64,000 nucleotides of DNA from Myroides fluvii (GTDB taxonomy: Bacteria; Bacteroidota; Bacteroidia; Flavobacteriales; Flavobacteriaceae): NCBI RefSeq assembly GCF_009792295.1, contig NZ_CP039934.1, positions 1,756,501 through 1,820,500 of the forward strand, given 5' to 3'. This document shows, piece after piece, positions 1-7,339 of this stretch. Every line of letters begins with the position of its first letter. Positions within the stretch are counted from its first letter, which is position 1. The notes beneath the pieces were generated by a model that did no database searches, was not told the origin of the DNA, and saw only the letters and a program-made list of their open reading frames with translations. The translations under genes were made by a program, and so were the position numbers.

Positions 1-2
1 CA

Positions 3-2078
3 GCATTAAATGAAATTGTGGTATCCGCTGTTCGCGTTGATGGAAAATCGCCTATCGCGTATGAAAATAGATCCCAAAAACAAATTGAAAAACGCAATTT
101 AGGACAAGATATCCCGCTGCTCATGTCGCATATGACTTCTGTAGTGACAACAACTGATGCGGGAAATGGAATTGGTTATTCGAGTTTTCGCGTGAGAGGT
201 TCAGATGGCACTCGTGTCAATGTAACCTTAAATGGAATTCCTTATAACGACGGAGAATCTCATGGATCATTTTGGGTAAACATGCCCGATTTTGGGTCTT
301 CTGTTCAAAACTTGCAATTGCAACGTGGAGTAGGGACGTCAACCAATGGAGCGGGTGCCTTTGGCGCTAGTTTAAACTTGAAAACAGATGATTACGCACA
401 AGAAGCAAACGCAGAAATTGCCAATTCATTTGGGAGCTACAATACCCGTAAGTCTACCGTTAAATTTAGTACGGGATTGATTAATGATAAATTTGAAATT
501 GCTGGACGCTTGTCCGATATTCATTCCGATGGTTATGTGGATCGCGCTTCTTCAGATTTGAAGTCCTATTTTTTACAAGGGGTTTATGTTGGTACTACCT
601 CTTTGGTTAAAGCCTTAGTATTTGGAGGTAAACAGAAAACGTATCAAGCGTGGAATGGAGTGTCTCAAGAAGAAATAGACTTATACGGCAGACGCTATAA
701 CCCAGCAGGTGAATATAAAGATGACCAAGGAAATACCCAATTCTACAACAACGAAACAGACAACTACAAACAAGATCACTACCAATTGCACTGGAGTGAA
801 AGATGGTCAGAGCAGTGGAGTTCGAATGTGTCTTTGCATTACACCAAAGGATTTGGGTATTACGAGAATTACAAAAAGAAGCAAAAGGTTAAAGCGTACG
901 GATTAGATGCTGTTTTTGTCAATGGAGAAGAGGTGAATCGCACGGACTTAATTCGCCGAAAAGCCTTAGACAATCACTTCTATGGGATGGTGTTCAATGT
1001 CAACTATAAAACAGAAGCATTAAACGTTGCTGTAGGTGGAGGCGCTAATAAGTATGAAGGAGATCATTTTGGTACAATTTTGTGGGCCAAACAACCTGTA
1101 AATTTTGATTATAAACAAGAGTATTACCGCGATCACGCTGTAAAGACTGATGTGAATTTCTTTGCCAAAGCAACATGGCAAGTCGCAGAGCAATGGAGTT
1201 TATTTGGAGATATGCAATACCGCCGCGTAACTTATGAAGCAAATGGATTAGATACTGGCTTGGTCAACGATAAGTTTAATTTCTTGAATCCAAAAGCGGG
1301 TATTACCTTCCAAGCGAATGATGAGAATCAACTTTACTTTTCTTACGCTAGAGCGAATAAAGAACCAAATCGAAACGATTACGAAGGAAGAAAAGTACAG
1401 AAGGAGATGCCAAAGGCAGAAAAGATGGATGATTTTGAATTGGGCTGGAGATTCAATACAGGAAATACCGCTATTAACATCAATGCTTTTTATATGAAGT
1501 ATAAAGATCAGTTGGTCCTAACGGGTGAATTAAATGATGTAGGAGCGTCTGTTCGCGAGAATATTGATAATAGCTATCGCTTGGGAATCGAAATAGATGC
1601 CAATGTTAAGGTACTAGAAAAATGGTATTGGAATCCTAGTATTACTTTAAGTTCAAACAAAAACAAGAATCTATATTATTTATGGGAGGGCGAAATGCAA
1701 TATTTTGGTACTAGAGCAATCGCTTTCTCTCCAGATTTCATCGCGTCTAATGCAATAACGTATGAGCCAATTACGGGAATGAGTGTTTCCCTATTGACCA
1801 AATTTGTAGGAGAACAGTATATGTCTAATATTGAAGCGAAGAATTCCAAATTGGATTCTTATTTTGTCAATGATTTGAGCTTAAACTACGAATTTCCAGT
1901 GAAGAAATGGTTTAGAAGTATAGGCGTGTCTGTCTTGGCAAATAATATTTTTGATGTGAACTACATTTCAAACGGCTATTATTGGTCTGATTTTGATGGA
2001 ACACAAGCCATTGATGGTGCAGGATACTATCCACAAGCCACATTCAATATCTTAGCTGGTTTAACGCTGAAGTTTTAA
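3..2078 (+). CDS. TonB-dependent outer-membrane receptor, 5' end outside window
   Basis: This is the C-terminal part of a TonB-dependent receptor, an outer-membrane barrel that imports siderophores or similar ligands using TonB energy. The frame is open to the window edge. The first residues, ALNEIVVSAVRVDGKSP, are the start of a plug domain, so the signal peptide and probably a carboxypeptidase-regulatory domain lie upstream. Plug features follow: FRVRGSDGTRVNVTLNGIPYND, then a glycine-rich QRGVGTSTNGAGAFG segment. The rest alternates aromatic and polar residues as barrel strands do and ends in Phe (LTLKF), the usual outer-membrane C-terminus. A GTG at 18 is internal, not the start. A strong terminator follows at once. 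The ligand cannot be named from this part; a ferric siderophore is likely by family. Family is certain, substrate unknown. Confidence 0.9.
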   Translation, partial: ALNEIVVSAVRVDGKSPIAYENRSQKQIEKRNLGQDIPLLMSHMTSVVTTTDAGNGIGYSSFRVRGSDGTRVNVTLNGIPYNDGESHGSFWVNMPDFGSSVQNLQLQRGVGTSTNGAGAFGASLNLKTDDYAQEANAEIANSFGSYNTRKSTVKFSTGLINDKFEIAGRLSDIHSDGYVDRASSDLKSYFLQGVYVGTTSLVKALVFGGKQKTYQAWNGVSQEEIDLYGRRYNPAGEYKDDQGNTQFYNNETDNYKQDHYQLHWSERWSEQWSSNVSLHYTKGFGYYENYKKKQKVKAYGLDAVFVNGEEVNRTDLIRRKALDNHFYGMVFNVNYKTEALNVAVGGGANKYEGDHFGTILWAKQPVNFDYKQEYYRDHAVKTDVNFFAKATWQVAEQWSLFGDMQYRRVTYEANGLDTGLVNDKFNFLNPKAGITFQANDENQLYFSYARANKEPNRNDYEGRKVQKEMPKAEKMDDFELGWRFNTGNTAININAFYMKYKDQLVLTGELNDVGASVRENIDNSYRLGIEIDANVKVLEKWYWNPSITLSSNKNKNLYYLWEGEMQYFGTRAIAFSPDFIASNAITYEPITGMSVSLLTKFVGEQYMSNIEAKNSKLDSYFVNDLSLNYEFPVKKWFRSIGVSVLANNIFDVNYISNGYYWSDFDGTQAIDGAGYYPQATFNILAGLTLKF

Positions 2079-2080
2079 TA

Positions 2081-2115
2081 AAAAAAGGATGATCGAAAGA
2101 TCATCCTTTTTTGTT
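2081..2115 (+). terminator. Rho-independent terminator after TonB receptor
   Basis: The arms AAAAAAGGATGATC (2081-2094) and GATCATCCTTTTTT (2099-2112) pair perfectly around a GAAA tetraloop, with a T tract on either strand. It can therefore serve both the receptor and the convergent lipoprotein gene that ends at 2198. Confidence 0.9.
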
Positions 2116-2197
2116 TTTCTTTACGAGTATTCGTACTTCATTCAGCTATCTAGAAAGGAAGTTTAGCGTTTTGTCAATTTTATTGGATTAGGCCTAT

Positions 2198-2644
2198 TTA
2201 GTAATTAATACTTAGTGTTGTACCTTTTTGGTTGACAGAGTAAAAAACTAATGGATATTGAGCTCCAGGAGTTTTCGAATTGCCGTTTAGTAAACTGTAT
2301 TCAAGAGGAAGGGCATGTTGTTCACAAGAGCAAGTAAGCATAACACCTCCTGGTTTGTCCAATTTCATTCTCGAACAATTGCGGTCAACGGGGTGATTGG
2401 GACAGGCAATGTCATAGGCCAAATAATAAGAACCCATATTGTAAATAATCACGCCCATAACGCCTTGATTTTCTATAATTACAGAATTATTAGGGAATTT
2501 TAGCTTATCATAAGCGGGTAAATTGAGATCGATGAAAATAGAAACGGGATTATTCGGTAAATAAGGATTGCTGCTTCGCATGCTGTCCTTAGAGCAGCTA
2601 AAGCTAAATAGTAAAACCAGAACTAAGAATAAATTTTTTTTCAT
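2198..2644 (-). CDS. Rieske-like small lipoprotein
   Basis: This encodes a 148-residue lipoprotein. The signal peptide MKKNLFLVLVLLFSFSC gives a lipidated Cys17 followed by SKDS. The body has the layout of a small Rieske-type beta fold found beside greA in flavobacteria (recalled, not searched). Candidate cluster ligands are C81-P-N-H84 and C105-S-C107-E-Q-H110. The second motif fits the Rieske C-x2-H pattern (C107, H110), but the first is C-x2-H where Rieske proteins have C-x-H, so binding of a [2Fe-2S] cluster is uncertain. Cys90 is an extra cysteine. It diverges from greA with about 155 bases between them, so they could share regulation. The function is unknown; a periplasmic redox role is inference. 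Confidence 0.65.
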   Translation of the reverse strand: MKKNLFLVLVLLFSFSCSKDSMRSSNPYLPNNPVSIFIDLNLPAYDKLKFPNNSVIIENQGVMGVIIYNMGSYYLAYDIACPNHPVDRNCSRMKLDKPGGVMLTCSCEQHALPLEYSLLNGNSKTPGAQYPLVFYSVNQKGTTLSINY

Positions 2645-2751
2645 CGCATAAAATATTTGTAAAACAAATTTAATTAATTAACTTTGACATGTAGTCATTA
2701 CAGAAATAGATAATTTATTTAAATAAATATTAAAATATTTTTACGCACCAG

Positions 2752-2778
2752 AAAATCCCGTTTCATGGGATTTTTTCT
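2752..2778 (+). terminator. Terminator-like hairpin upstream of greA
   Basis: AAAATCCC (2752-2759) pairs with GGGATTTT (2767-2774) around a 7-base loop, and the T run continues. No plus-strand gene lies upstream, so if transcribed this ends a short leader just 25 bases before the greA start. It may be an attenuator. Confidence 0.55.
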
Positions 2779-2799
2779 ATTTATATAAACCAGTTAATT

Positions 2800-3276
2800 A
2801 TGAGTAAAATTTCGTATTACACTGCTGAGGGGCTGAAAAAGCTAAAGGATGAATTAGAGCAGTTAAAAAGTGTAGAGCGTCCAAAAGCATCTCAAGCAAT
2901 TGCTGATGCAAGAGACAAAGGGGATTTATCGGAGAATGCGGAGTACGATGCAGCAAAGGAAGCACAGGGGTTACTGGAACTTAAAATTGCGAAAATGGAA
3001 GAGGTAGTCGCTAGTGCTAGAATTATTGATGAGTCTCAATTAGACGAATCAAAAGCGTTAGTACTTTCAACCGTTAAAATTAAAAACCAATCCAATGGTA
3101 TGATTTTAACTTATACGTTAGTCGCAGAAAGTGAAGCAGATTTGAAAGCAGGAAAAATTTCTGTAACTTCTCCTATTGGAAAAGGATTATTAGGGAAATC
3201 TGTGGGTGAAATCGCAGAAATTAAGGTCCCTAATGGGCAAATGAATTTCGAGATTCTTGAAATTTCAAGAGATTAA
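2800..3276 (+). CDS. greA: Transcription elongation factor GreA
   Basis: GreA enters the RNA polymerase secondary channel and stimulates cleavage of backtracked RNA. The protein has 158 residues, the normal length. The N-terminal coiled coil (about residues 8-75) carries the tip motif GDLSENAEYDAAKEAQ. Asp42 and Glu45 correspond to the acidic tip residues that position Mg2+ in the polymerase active site. The C-terminal domain has the usual VTSPIGKGLLGKSVGEIAEI segment, related to FKBP folds. The start MSKISYYTAEGL matches the family. A HIT-family gene follows 20 bases downstream with no terminator between, so the two are probably co-transcribed. A terminator-like hairpin sits between the probable promoter region and the start codon. 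Confidence 0.97.
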   Translation: MSKISYYTAEGLKKLKDELEQLKSVERPKASQAIADARDKGDLSENAEYDAAKEAQGLLELKIAKMEEVVASARIIDESQLDESKALVLSTVKIKNQSNGMILTYTLVAESEADLKAGKISVTSPIGKGLLGKSVGEIAEIKVPNGQMNFEILEISRD

Positions 3277-3296
3277 TTTTAAAAAACACCGTTCGT

Positions 3297-3686
3297 ATGA
3301 GTTCAATTTTCACTAAAATAATCAATGGAGAGCTTCCAGCTTACAAAATCGCTGAAAACGATAAGTTCTTAGCCTTTTTAGATATTAATCCCAATGCAAA
3401 AGGACATACGCTGTGTATTCCCAAGCAAGAGATTAATAAAATCTTTGATATGGAAGAAGATCACTATGTAGAATTGATGAAATTCTCAAGAAAGATTGCG
3501 AAAGCCTTAGAGCAAGCTGTTCCATGTAAGAGAATTGGAATGTCTGTTGTAGGGTTGGAAGTACCACACGTACACGTACATTTAATTCCACTGCAAACAA
3601 TGGATGATATTCGCTTTAGTAAGAAAGAAAGCTTGAGCCCAGCGGAGTTTGAAGAAGTTGTTAAAAACGTACAACAATACCTATAA
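3297..3686 (+). CDS. HIT family nucleotide-binding hydrolase
   Basis: This is a 129-residue histidine-triad protein of the HinT/Fhit superfamily, which hydrolyses or transfers nucleoside monophosphates from phosphoramidates or dinucleotides. The N-terminal FTKIINGELPAYKIAENDKFLAFLDINPNAKGH (read in two parts) and the CIPKQEI strand are typical. The triad is PHVHVHLIPL near residues 83-92, with all three histidines and the hydrophobic spacers intact. A zinc-binding Cys pair, present in some bacterial members near the N-terminus, is missing. It follows greA closely and is followed by a bidirectional terminator, which suggests a two-gene unit. The physiological substrate is not known for most bacterial HIT proteins. 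Confidence 0.93.
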   Translation: MSSIFTKIINGELPAYKIAENDKFLAFLDINPNAKGHTLCIPKQEINKIFDMEEDHYVELMKFSRKIAKALEQAVPCKRIGMSVVGLEVPHVHVHLIPLQTMDDIRFSKKESLSPAEFEEVVKNVQQYL

Positions 3687-3708
3687 TCTTTAATAGAGAA
3701 AGGAAATA

Positions 3709-3748
3709 AAAAAGCAGTAGTGAATTAAATCGCTACTGCTTTTTTTAT
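3709..3748 (+). terminator. Bidirectional terminator between HIT gene and sensor kinase
   Basis: AGCAGTAG (3713-3720) pairs with CTACTGCT (3733-3740). An A run precedes the stem and a T run follows it, so it works for the plus-strand HIT gene and for the minus-strand kinase that ends at 3775. Confidence 0.8.
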
Positions 3749-3774
3749 CTTTCGGTATCATTCACTAAGCGGAA

Positions 3775-4917
3775 TTAAACCATTTTATATGTAATCACAA
3801 AAGTAGTTCCCTTGCCTATTTCGGAGTGATGCACCCTAATCTTTCCATTTTGGTATTCCTCTACAATTCGACGTGAGAGCGATAAGCCCAAGCCCCATCC
3901 GCGTTTCTTTGAGGTGTATCCCGGTTCAAATATTTTTTCAAATTTATTTTTGGGAATTCCACTTCCCGTATCGGTGATAAAAAGATGAACAAACTGATCC
4001 GTTTCTGAGATAACGAGTTCTATTTGTCCTTTCCCCTTTGTGGCGTCAATGGCGTTTTTAATTAAATTTTCAATGGTCCAGCTATGTAATTCAGGATTGA
4101 GTAAAACCTGAAGATCACGTTCAGGTGCTATAAATTCAAACGCAATATGTTTAGACGAGCGTTGTTGAAAATACAGATAGGTTTTGTAGGTTTCTGCAAC
4201 GATGTCTACAGGGGCTAATTTTGGTTTGGATCCAATTTTAGAGAAGCGATCCGCAATGGTCTGCAATCGCTTGACGTCTTTTTCTATTTCTTCAATAATC
4301 GCAGGGTTTATCTCCTCCAATTTCATTAATTCAATCCAACCCAACAAGGAGGATAAAGGTGTGCCAATTTGATGGGCGGTTTCCTTAGCCATACCCGTCC
4401 ATAATCGATTTTGAACGGCAATCTTATTACTGCGGTAAAAAATAATGATTAACACCGTAAAAAAGATAAAAATCAAAATTAAAGCCAAGGGATAGTATTT
4501 TAACTTTAGCAATAGAGAAGAATTGCCGTAATACAAATATTGCTTTTGCTTACCTACTTCTACTTCAATAGGCGTATTTTCATTTTTGAGTTTGCGCAAA
4601 AATAAAGCAGCCTCTGTTTCACTTTGTAGTACATGAGGAGGAACGTTGACCATGGCTAAAATGCTATCGCGTTCATTCGTTTGAATGATAGGAATGGTTG
4701 TGTTATTGGTGAGAATTAACAAAGGGAGTTCAAGATTAGTATCGTGAGGATTTGCTTCATTCAACGTATTGGATGCCGTGGACCAAATTTCCATTTTGAT
4801 GCGCTCTTCTTCTTTGTAAGTTTGAAAAAAGGAATATGTATTCCAAAGAATAAGGAGTAAAACAACAAAAGCTGTAGCAATGAGGGTCCAACGAATAATC
4901 TCTCTTTGTATTTTCAA
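3775..4917 (-). CDS. Orphan sensor histidine kinase
   Basis: This is a 380-residue membrane histidine kinase. One transmembrane helix spans about residues 11-31, a roughly 110-residue extracytoplasmic sensor follows, and a second helix lies at about 142-161. The dimerisation box AKETAHQIGTPLSSLL contains the phosphoacceptor His182. The ATPase domain has an N box (IENLIKNAIDATKG), a G1 box (DTGSGIP), an F box (KIFEPGYTSKKRG) and a G2 box (WGLGLSLSRRIV). There is no HAMP domain. No response regulator gene is adjacent on either side, so its partner must be elsewhere. The sensed signal cannot be inferred. It sits convergent to greA-HIT and divergent from the flavin-reductase-like gene. Confidence 0.9.
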   Translation of the reverse strand: MKIQREIIRWTLIATAFVVLLLILWNTYSFFQTYKEEERIKMEIWSTASNTLNEANPHDTNLELPLLILTNNTTIPIIQTNERDSILAMVNVPPHVLQSETEAALFLRKLKNENTPIEVEVGKQKQYLYYGNSSLLLKLKYYPLALILIFIFFTVLIIIFYRSNKIAVQNRLWTGMAKETAHQIGTPLSSLLGWIELMKLEEINPAIIEEIEKDVKRLQTIADRFSKIGSKPKLAPVDIVAETYKTYLYFQQRSSKHIAFEFIAPERDLQVLLNPELHSWTIENLIKNAIDATKGKGQIELVISETDQFVHLFITDTGSGIPKNKFEKIFEPGYTSKKRGWGLGLSLSRRIVEEYQNGKIRVHHSEIGKGTTFVITYKMV

Positions 4918-5171
4918 GGTAATGTTTAATTTAGATGCTTAAAGATAATTAAAAAAAAGGCGATATAATTCACTCTATGCGGGCTTTTCCTAGAAGGTGA
5001 ATGAAGGTCGTTAAGGGTATAAACGCAGAAATAGCGCTTTTTTATATGAATAGACGTCATTTTTTGTTTTAAGCAGTGGGTTAGATTCTTTAGCAGACAG
5101 GCCTAGGCGATAATGATTGGATTAAAAAAAGAAAAATAGCACTTCAAGTAGGTGTTTGTATCTCGTCTTTT

Positions 5172-5202
5172 TTTGTGGTTCAATCTGCTTTTATTACCTT
5201 TA
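5172..5202 (+). promoter_or_regulatory. Promoter of flavin-reductase-like gene
   Basis: TTTG at 5172-5175 and TACCTTTA at 5195-5202 are separated by 19 bases, matching the Bacteroidota -33/-7 consensus (TTTG, TAnnTTTG) with one mismatch. Transcription would begin about 20 bases before the ATG at 5230. This argues against use of the in-frame GTG at 5152, which lies upstream of the promoter. Confidence 0.65.
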
Positions 5203-5229
5203 CTCGTCTACCTAAAAAGAAGAAATAAA

Positions 5230-6102
5230 ATGAAAACAATAAACCCAAAAGACATTTCGACTGTTGAATTACAAGGTTTTTTACAAGGGTCAGTAGGTCC
5301 AAGGCCTATTGCGTTAGCCAGTACAGTTGATGCTGATGGAAAACCAAATTTATCCCCGTTTAGCTTTTTTAACTTATTTAGTGCTAATCCGCCCATCTTA
5401 GTGTTTTCACCTTCAAGACGCGTTCGAGATAACACATGTAAACATACGTTGTTCAATGTTCAAGCAACGATGCAAGTGGTGATTAATGTGGTAAATTATG
5501 ATATGGTTCAACAAACCTCACTATCGAGTACAGAGTACAAAGATGGGGTGAATGAGTTTGTAAAGGCTGGTTTTACAATGATTGAATCGGAAGAAGTTCG
5601 CCCATTCCGCGTAAAAGAAAGTCCAGTTCAGTTTGAGTGTATTGTTCAAGAAGTAATAGGATTGGGAACAGAAGGCGGTGCAGGAAATTTAGTCATCTGC
5701 GAGGTGGTAAAAATGCACATTGATGAGGCTATTTTGAATGATAAAGGAGGCATTGATCAGCATAAAATTGATTTGGTTTCTCGTATGGGAGGCAATTGGT
5801 ACAGTCGTGCGAATAAAGGACTGTTTGAAGTGGAAAAACCTTTGACAACCTTAGGACTAGGTGTTGATATTATTCCACAAGACGCAATTGACAGTTTAGT
5901 GTTTTCAGGAAATGATTTGGGAATCCTTGGAAACGTGGAGCACTTGCCAACAGAGCAAGAAATTCAGGCGTTTTTAGAAGCAAATCCTCAAGCAAATGAA
6001 ATCGTTCAATCGGGTGATTTAGAAAAGAAATTTAGACAGGCTAAAAAGTATTTAGAGGAAAATAATGTACCTTTGGCTTGGAATATGATTTTAGCAAAGT
6101 AA
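5230..6102 (+). CDS. Flavin reductase-like FMN-binding split-barrel protein
   Basis: This 290-residue protein belongs to the flavin-reductase-like FMN-binding domain family. The split barrel covers about the first 200 residues, with VGPRPIALASTVDADGKPNL and SPFSFFNLFSANPPILVFSP as the FMN-site strands. Members reduce or bind FMN and often feed a monooxygenase, but none is encoded nearby. A C-terminal extension of roughly 70 residues (HLPTEQEIQAFLEANPQ onward) is helical and not part of the core domain. The start is placed at ATG 5230 because a good promoter lies at 5172-5202; an upstream GTG would add an implausible hydrophobic leader. The DUF3127 gene follows 22 bases downstream with no terminator, so they are probably one transcript. 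The exact reaction is unknown. Confidence 0.85.
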   Translation: MKTINPKDISTVELQGFLQGSVGPRPIALASTVDADGKPNLSPFSFFNLFSANPPILVFSPSRRVRDNTCKHTLFNVQATMQVVINVVNYDMVQQTSLSSTEYKDGVNEFVKAGFTMIESEEVRPFRVKESPVQFECIVQEVIGLGTEGGAGNLVICEVVKMHIDEAILNDKGGIDQHKIDLVSRMGGNWYSRANKGLFEVEKPLTTLGLGVDIIPQDAIDSLVFSGNDLGILGNVEHLPTEQEIQAFLEANPQANEIVQSGDLEKKFRQAKKYLEENNVPLAWNMILAK

Positions 6103-6124
6103 CAATCAGGAAAAAAAAGATATA

Positions 6125-6628
6125 ATGGAAGTAATAGGAAGAATTAAGGTGATTGGGCAGCCACAAGATATTAGCTCAAGCTTCAGAAAAAGAGAAGTTG
6201 TGGTTACTACTGAAGAACAATATCCACAAGATATTTTAATTGAATTTACACAAGATAGAGTAAATTTACTGGATACTTATCAAGTAGGAGAACCAGTAAA
6301 AGTGTCGATTAATTTAAGAGGAAGAGAGTGGACATCTCCACAAGGTGAAGTGAGATATTTCAATACTATTCAAGGATGGAGAATTGAAAGAAATATGCCT
6401 GCACAAGGAATGGGCCAGCCAATGGGTCAACCCGTGCAGAATCAATATATGCAACAACCGAATATGGGGCAACCTGCACAGCAAGCTGGAGGATTTAACC
6501 AAAATTACCAAGGTAATCAAGGTACGCAAAACCAGTATGCACAGCAAGCACCACAGGCACCACAAACGCCACAATTCCCTCCAGCTCCGTCATTCACGGA
6601 AGAGGATCACGACGATTTACCATTTTAA
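6125..6628 (+). CDS. DUF3127 protein with SSB-like acidic C-terminal tip
   Basis: This protein has 167 residues. The N-terminal 92 residues (MEVIGRIKVIGQPQDIS to GWRIER) are a compact beta domain assigned to DUF3127, probably OB-like. The rest is a low-complexity tail rich in Gln, Pro, Asn and Gly, ending PSFTEEDHDDLPF. That layout, a fold followed by a disordered linker and an acidic tip with a terminal Pro-Phe, is the one seen in bacterial SSB, whose DDDIPF tip recruits repair and replication enzymes. Single-strand DNA binding is inferred from this likeness and has not been shown. It lies in a probable operon with the flavin-reductase-like gene and is followed by a terminator that abuts aat. 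Confidence 0.8.
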   Translation: MEVIGRIKVIGQPQDISSSFRKREVVVTTEEQYPQDILIEFTQDRVNLLDTYQVGEPVKVSINLRGREWTSPQGEVRYFNTIQGWRIERNMPAQGMGQPMGQPVQNQYMQQPNMGQPAQQAGGFNQNYQGNQGTQNQYAQQAPQAPQTPQFPPAPSFTEEDHDDLPF

Positions 6629-6637
6629 ATAACAGGA

Positions 6638-6668
6638 ATCCCTAATCAATCGATTGGGGATTTTTTTT
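6638..6668 (+). terminator. Terminator between DUF3127 gene and aat
   Basis: AATCCC (6638-6643) pairs with GGGATT around the self-complementary CAATCGATTG, followed by eight Ts. The T run ends only a few bases before the aat start at 6673. Transcripts of aat from upstream must therefore read through it, or aat must start from a promoter buried in this region. Confidence 0.75.
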
Positions 6669-6672
6669 CGCT

Positions 6673-7323
6673 ATGATTGCAATTTTAGATCCGAATTACT
6701 TAGGTTTTCCTCCAGTTGATACAGCACATGAATCGGGCATTTTAGCCATCGGAGGTGCTCTTACTGTTGATTGGTTGCTTTTAGCTTATAAACACGGTGT
6801 GTTTCCGTGGTTTGAAGATGGGGAACCAATTACTTGGTGGGCGCCTAACCCTAGAATGGTAGTTGATCCCCTGTCGTTTAAGCCCTCAAAAAGTATGCGA
6901 AATATTCTGAATCGAAACGTATTTCAGGTAACTTTCAATACCCAATTTGAGACGGTAATTACACAGTGTCAACAGGTAAAAAGACAAGGACAAAACGGTA
7001 CGTGGATTACCGATGAAATGTTAGATGCGTATTGTCAATTGCATCAATTGGGTTATGCTCATTCTGTGGAGGTATGGCAAGATGGTACACTCGTCGGTGG
7101 TTTATATGGTGTTGATATAGGACATGGTGTTTTCTGTGGTGAGAGTATGTTTTCTTTGGTGTCCAATGCCAGTAAAGTAGCCTTTCACCGGTTGATACAA
7201 AAGCTCAAAGATGAAGGTGGTCGATTGTTAGACTGTCAAGTGTATAATCCCCATTTAGCATTACTAGGCGCTGTGGAAATTCCCCGGGATATTTATATGG
7301 AGTATTTACACGGTAAAAAATAA
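6673..7323 (+). CDS. aat: Leucyl/phenylalanyl-tRNA--protein transferase
   Basis: Aat transfers Leu or Phe from charged tRNA to the N-terminal Lys or Arg of proteins, marking them for ClpS/ClpAP degradation by the N-end rule. The 216-residue protein has all the family blocks: FPPVDTAHESGILAIGGAL, YKHGVFPWFEDGEPITWW with APNPRMVV, GTWITDEM, YAHSVEVWQDGTLVGGLYG, FCGESMFS and LLDCQVYNPHLALLGA. The start is fixed by the conserved N-terminus, although the ATG lies almost on the T run of the preceding terminator. It is convergent with thiF, only 16 bases separating the two stop codons, and there is no obvious T-rich terminator between. Confidence 0.96.
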   Translation: MIAILDPNYLGFPPVDTAHESGILAIGGALTVDWLLLAYKHGVFPWFEDGEPITWWAPNPRMVVDPLSFKPSKSMRNILNRNVFQVTFNTQFETVITQCQQVKRQGQNGTWITDEMLDAYCQLHQLGYAHSVEVWQDGTLVGGLYGVDIGHGVFCGESMFSLVSNASKVAFHRLIQKLKDEGGRLLDCQVYNPHLALLGAVEIPRDIYMEYLHGKK

Positions 7324-7339
7324 AGAGGAGATCCGGACG

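Noticed and set aside
5152..5229. N-terminal extension of the flavin-reductase-like protein from a GTG
   Set aside because: The GTG lies upstream of a good promoter at 5172-5202, so it would not be on the mRNA; the extension is hydrophobic and unlike the family.
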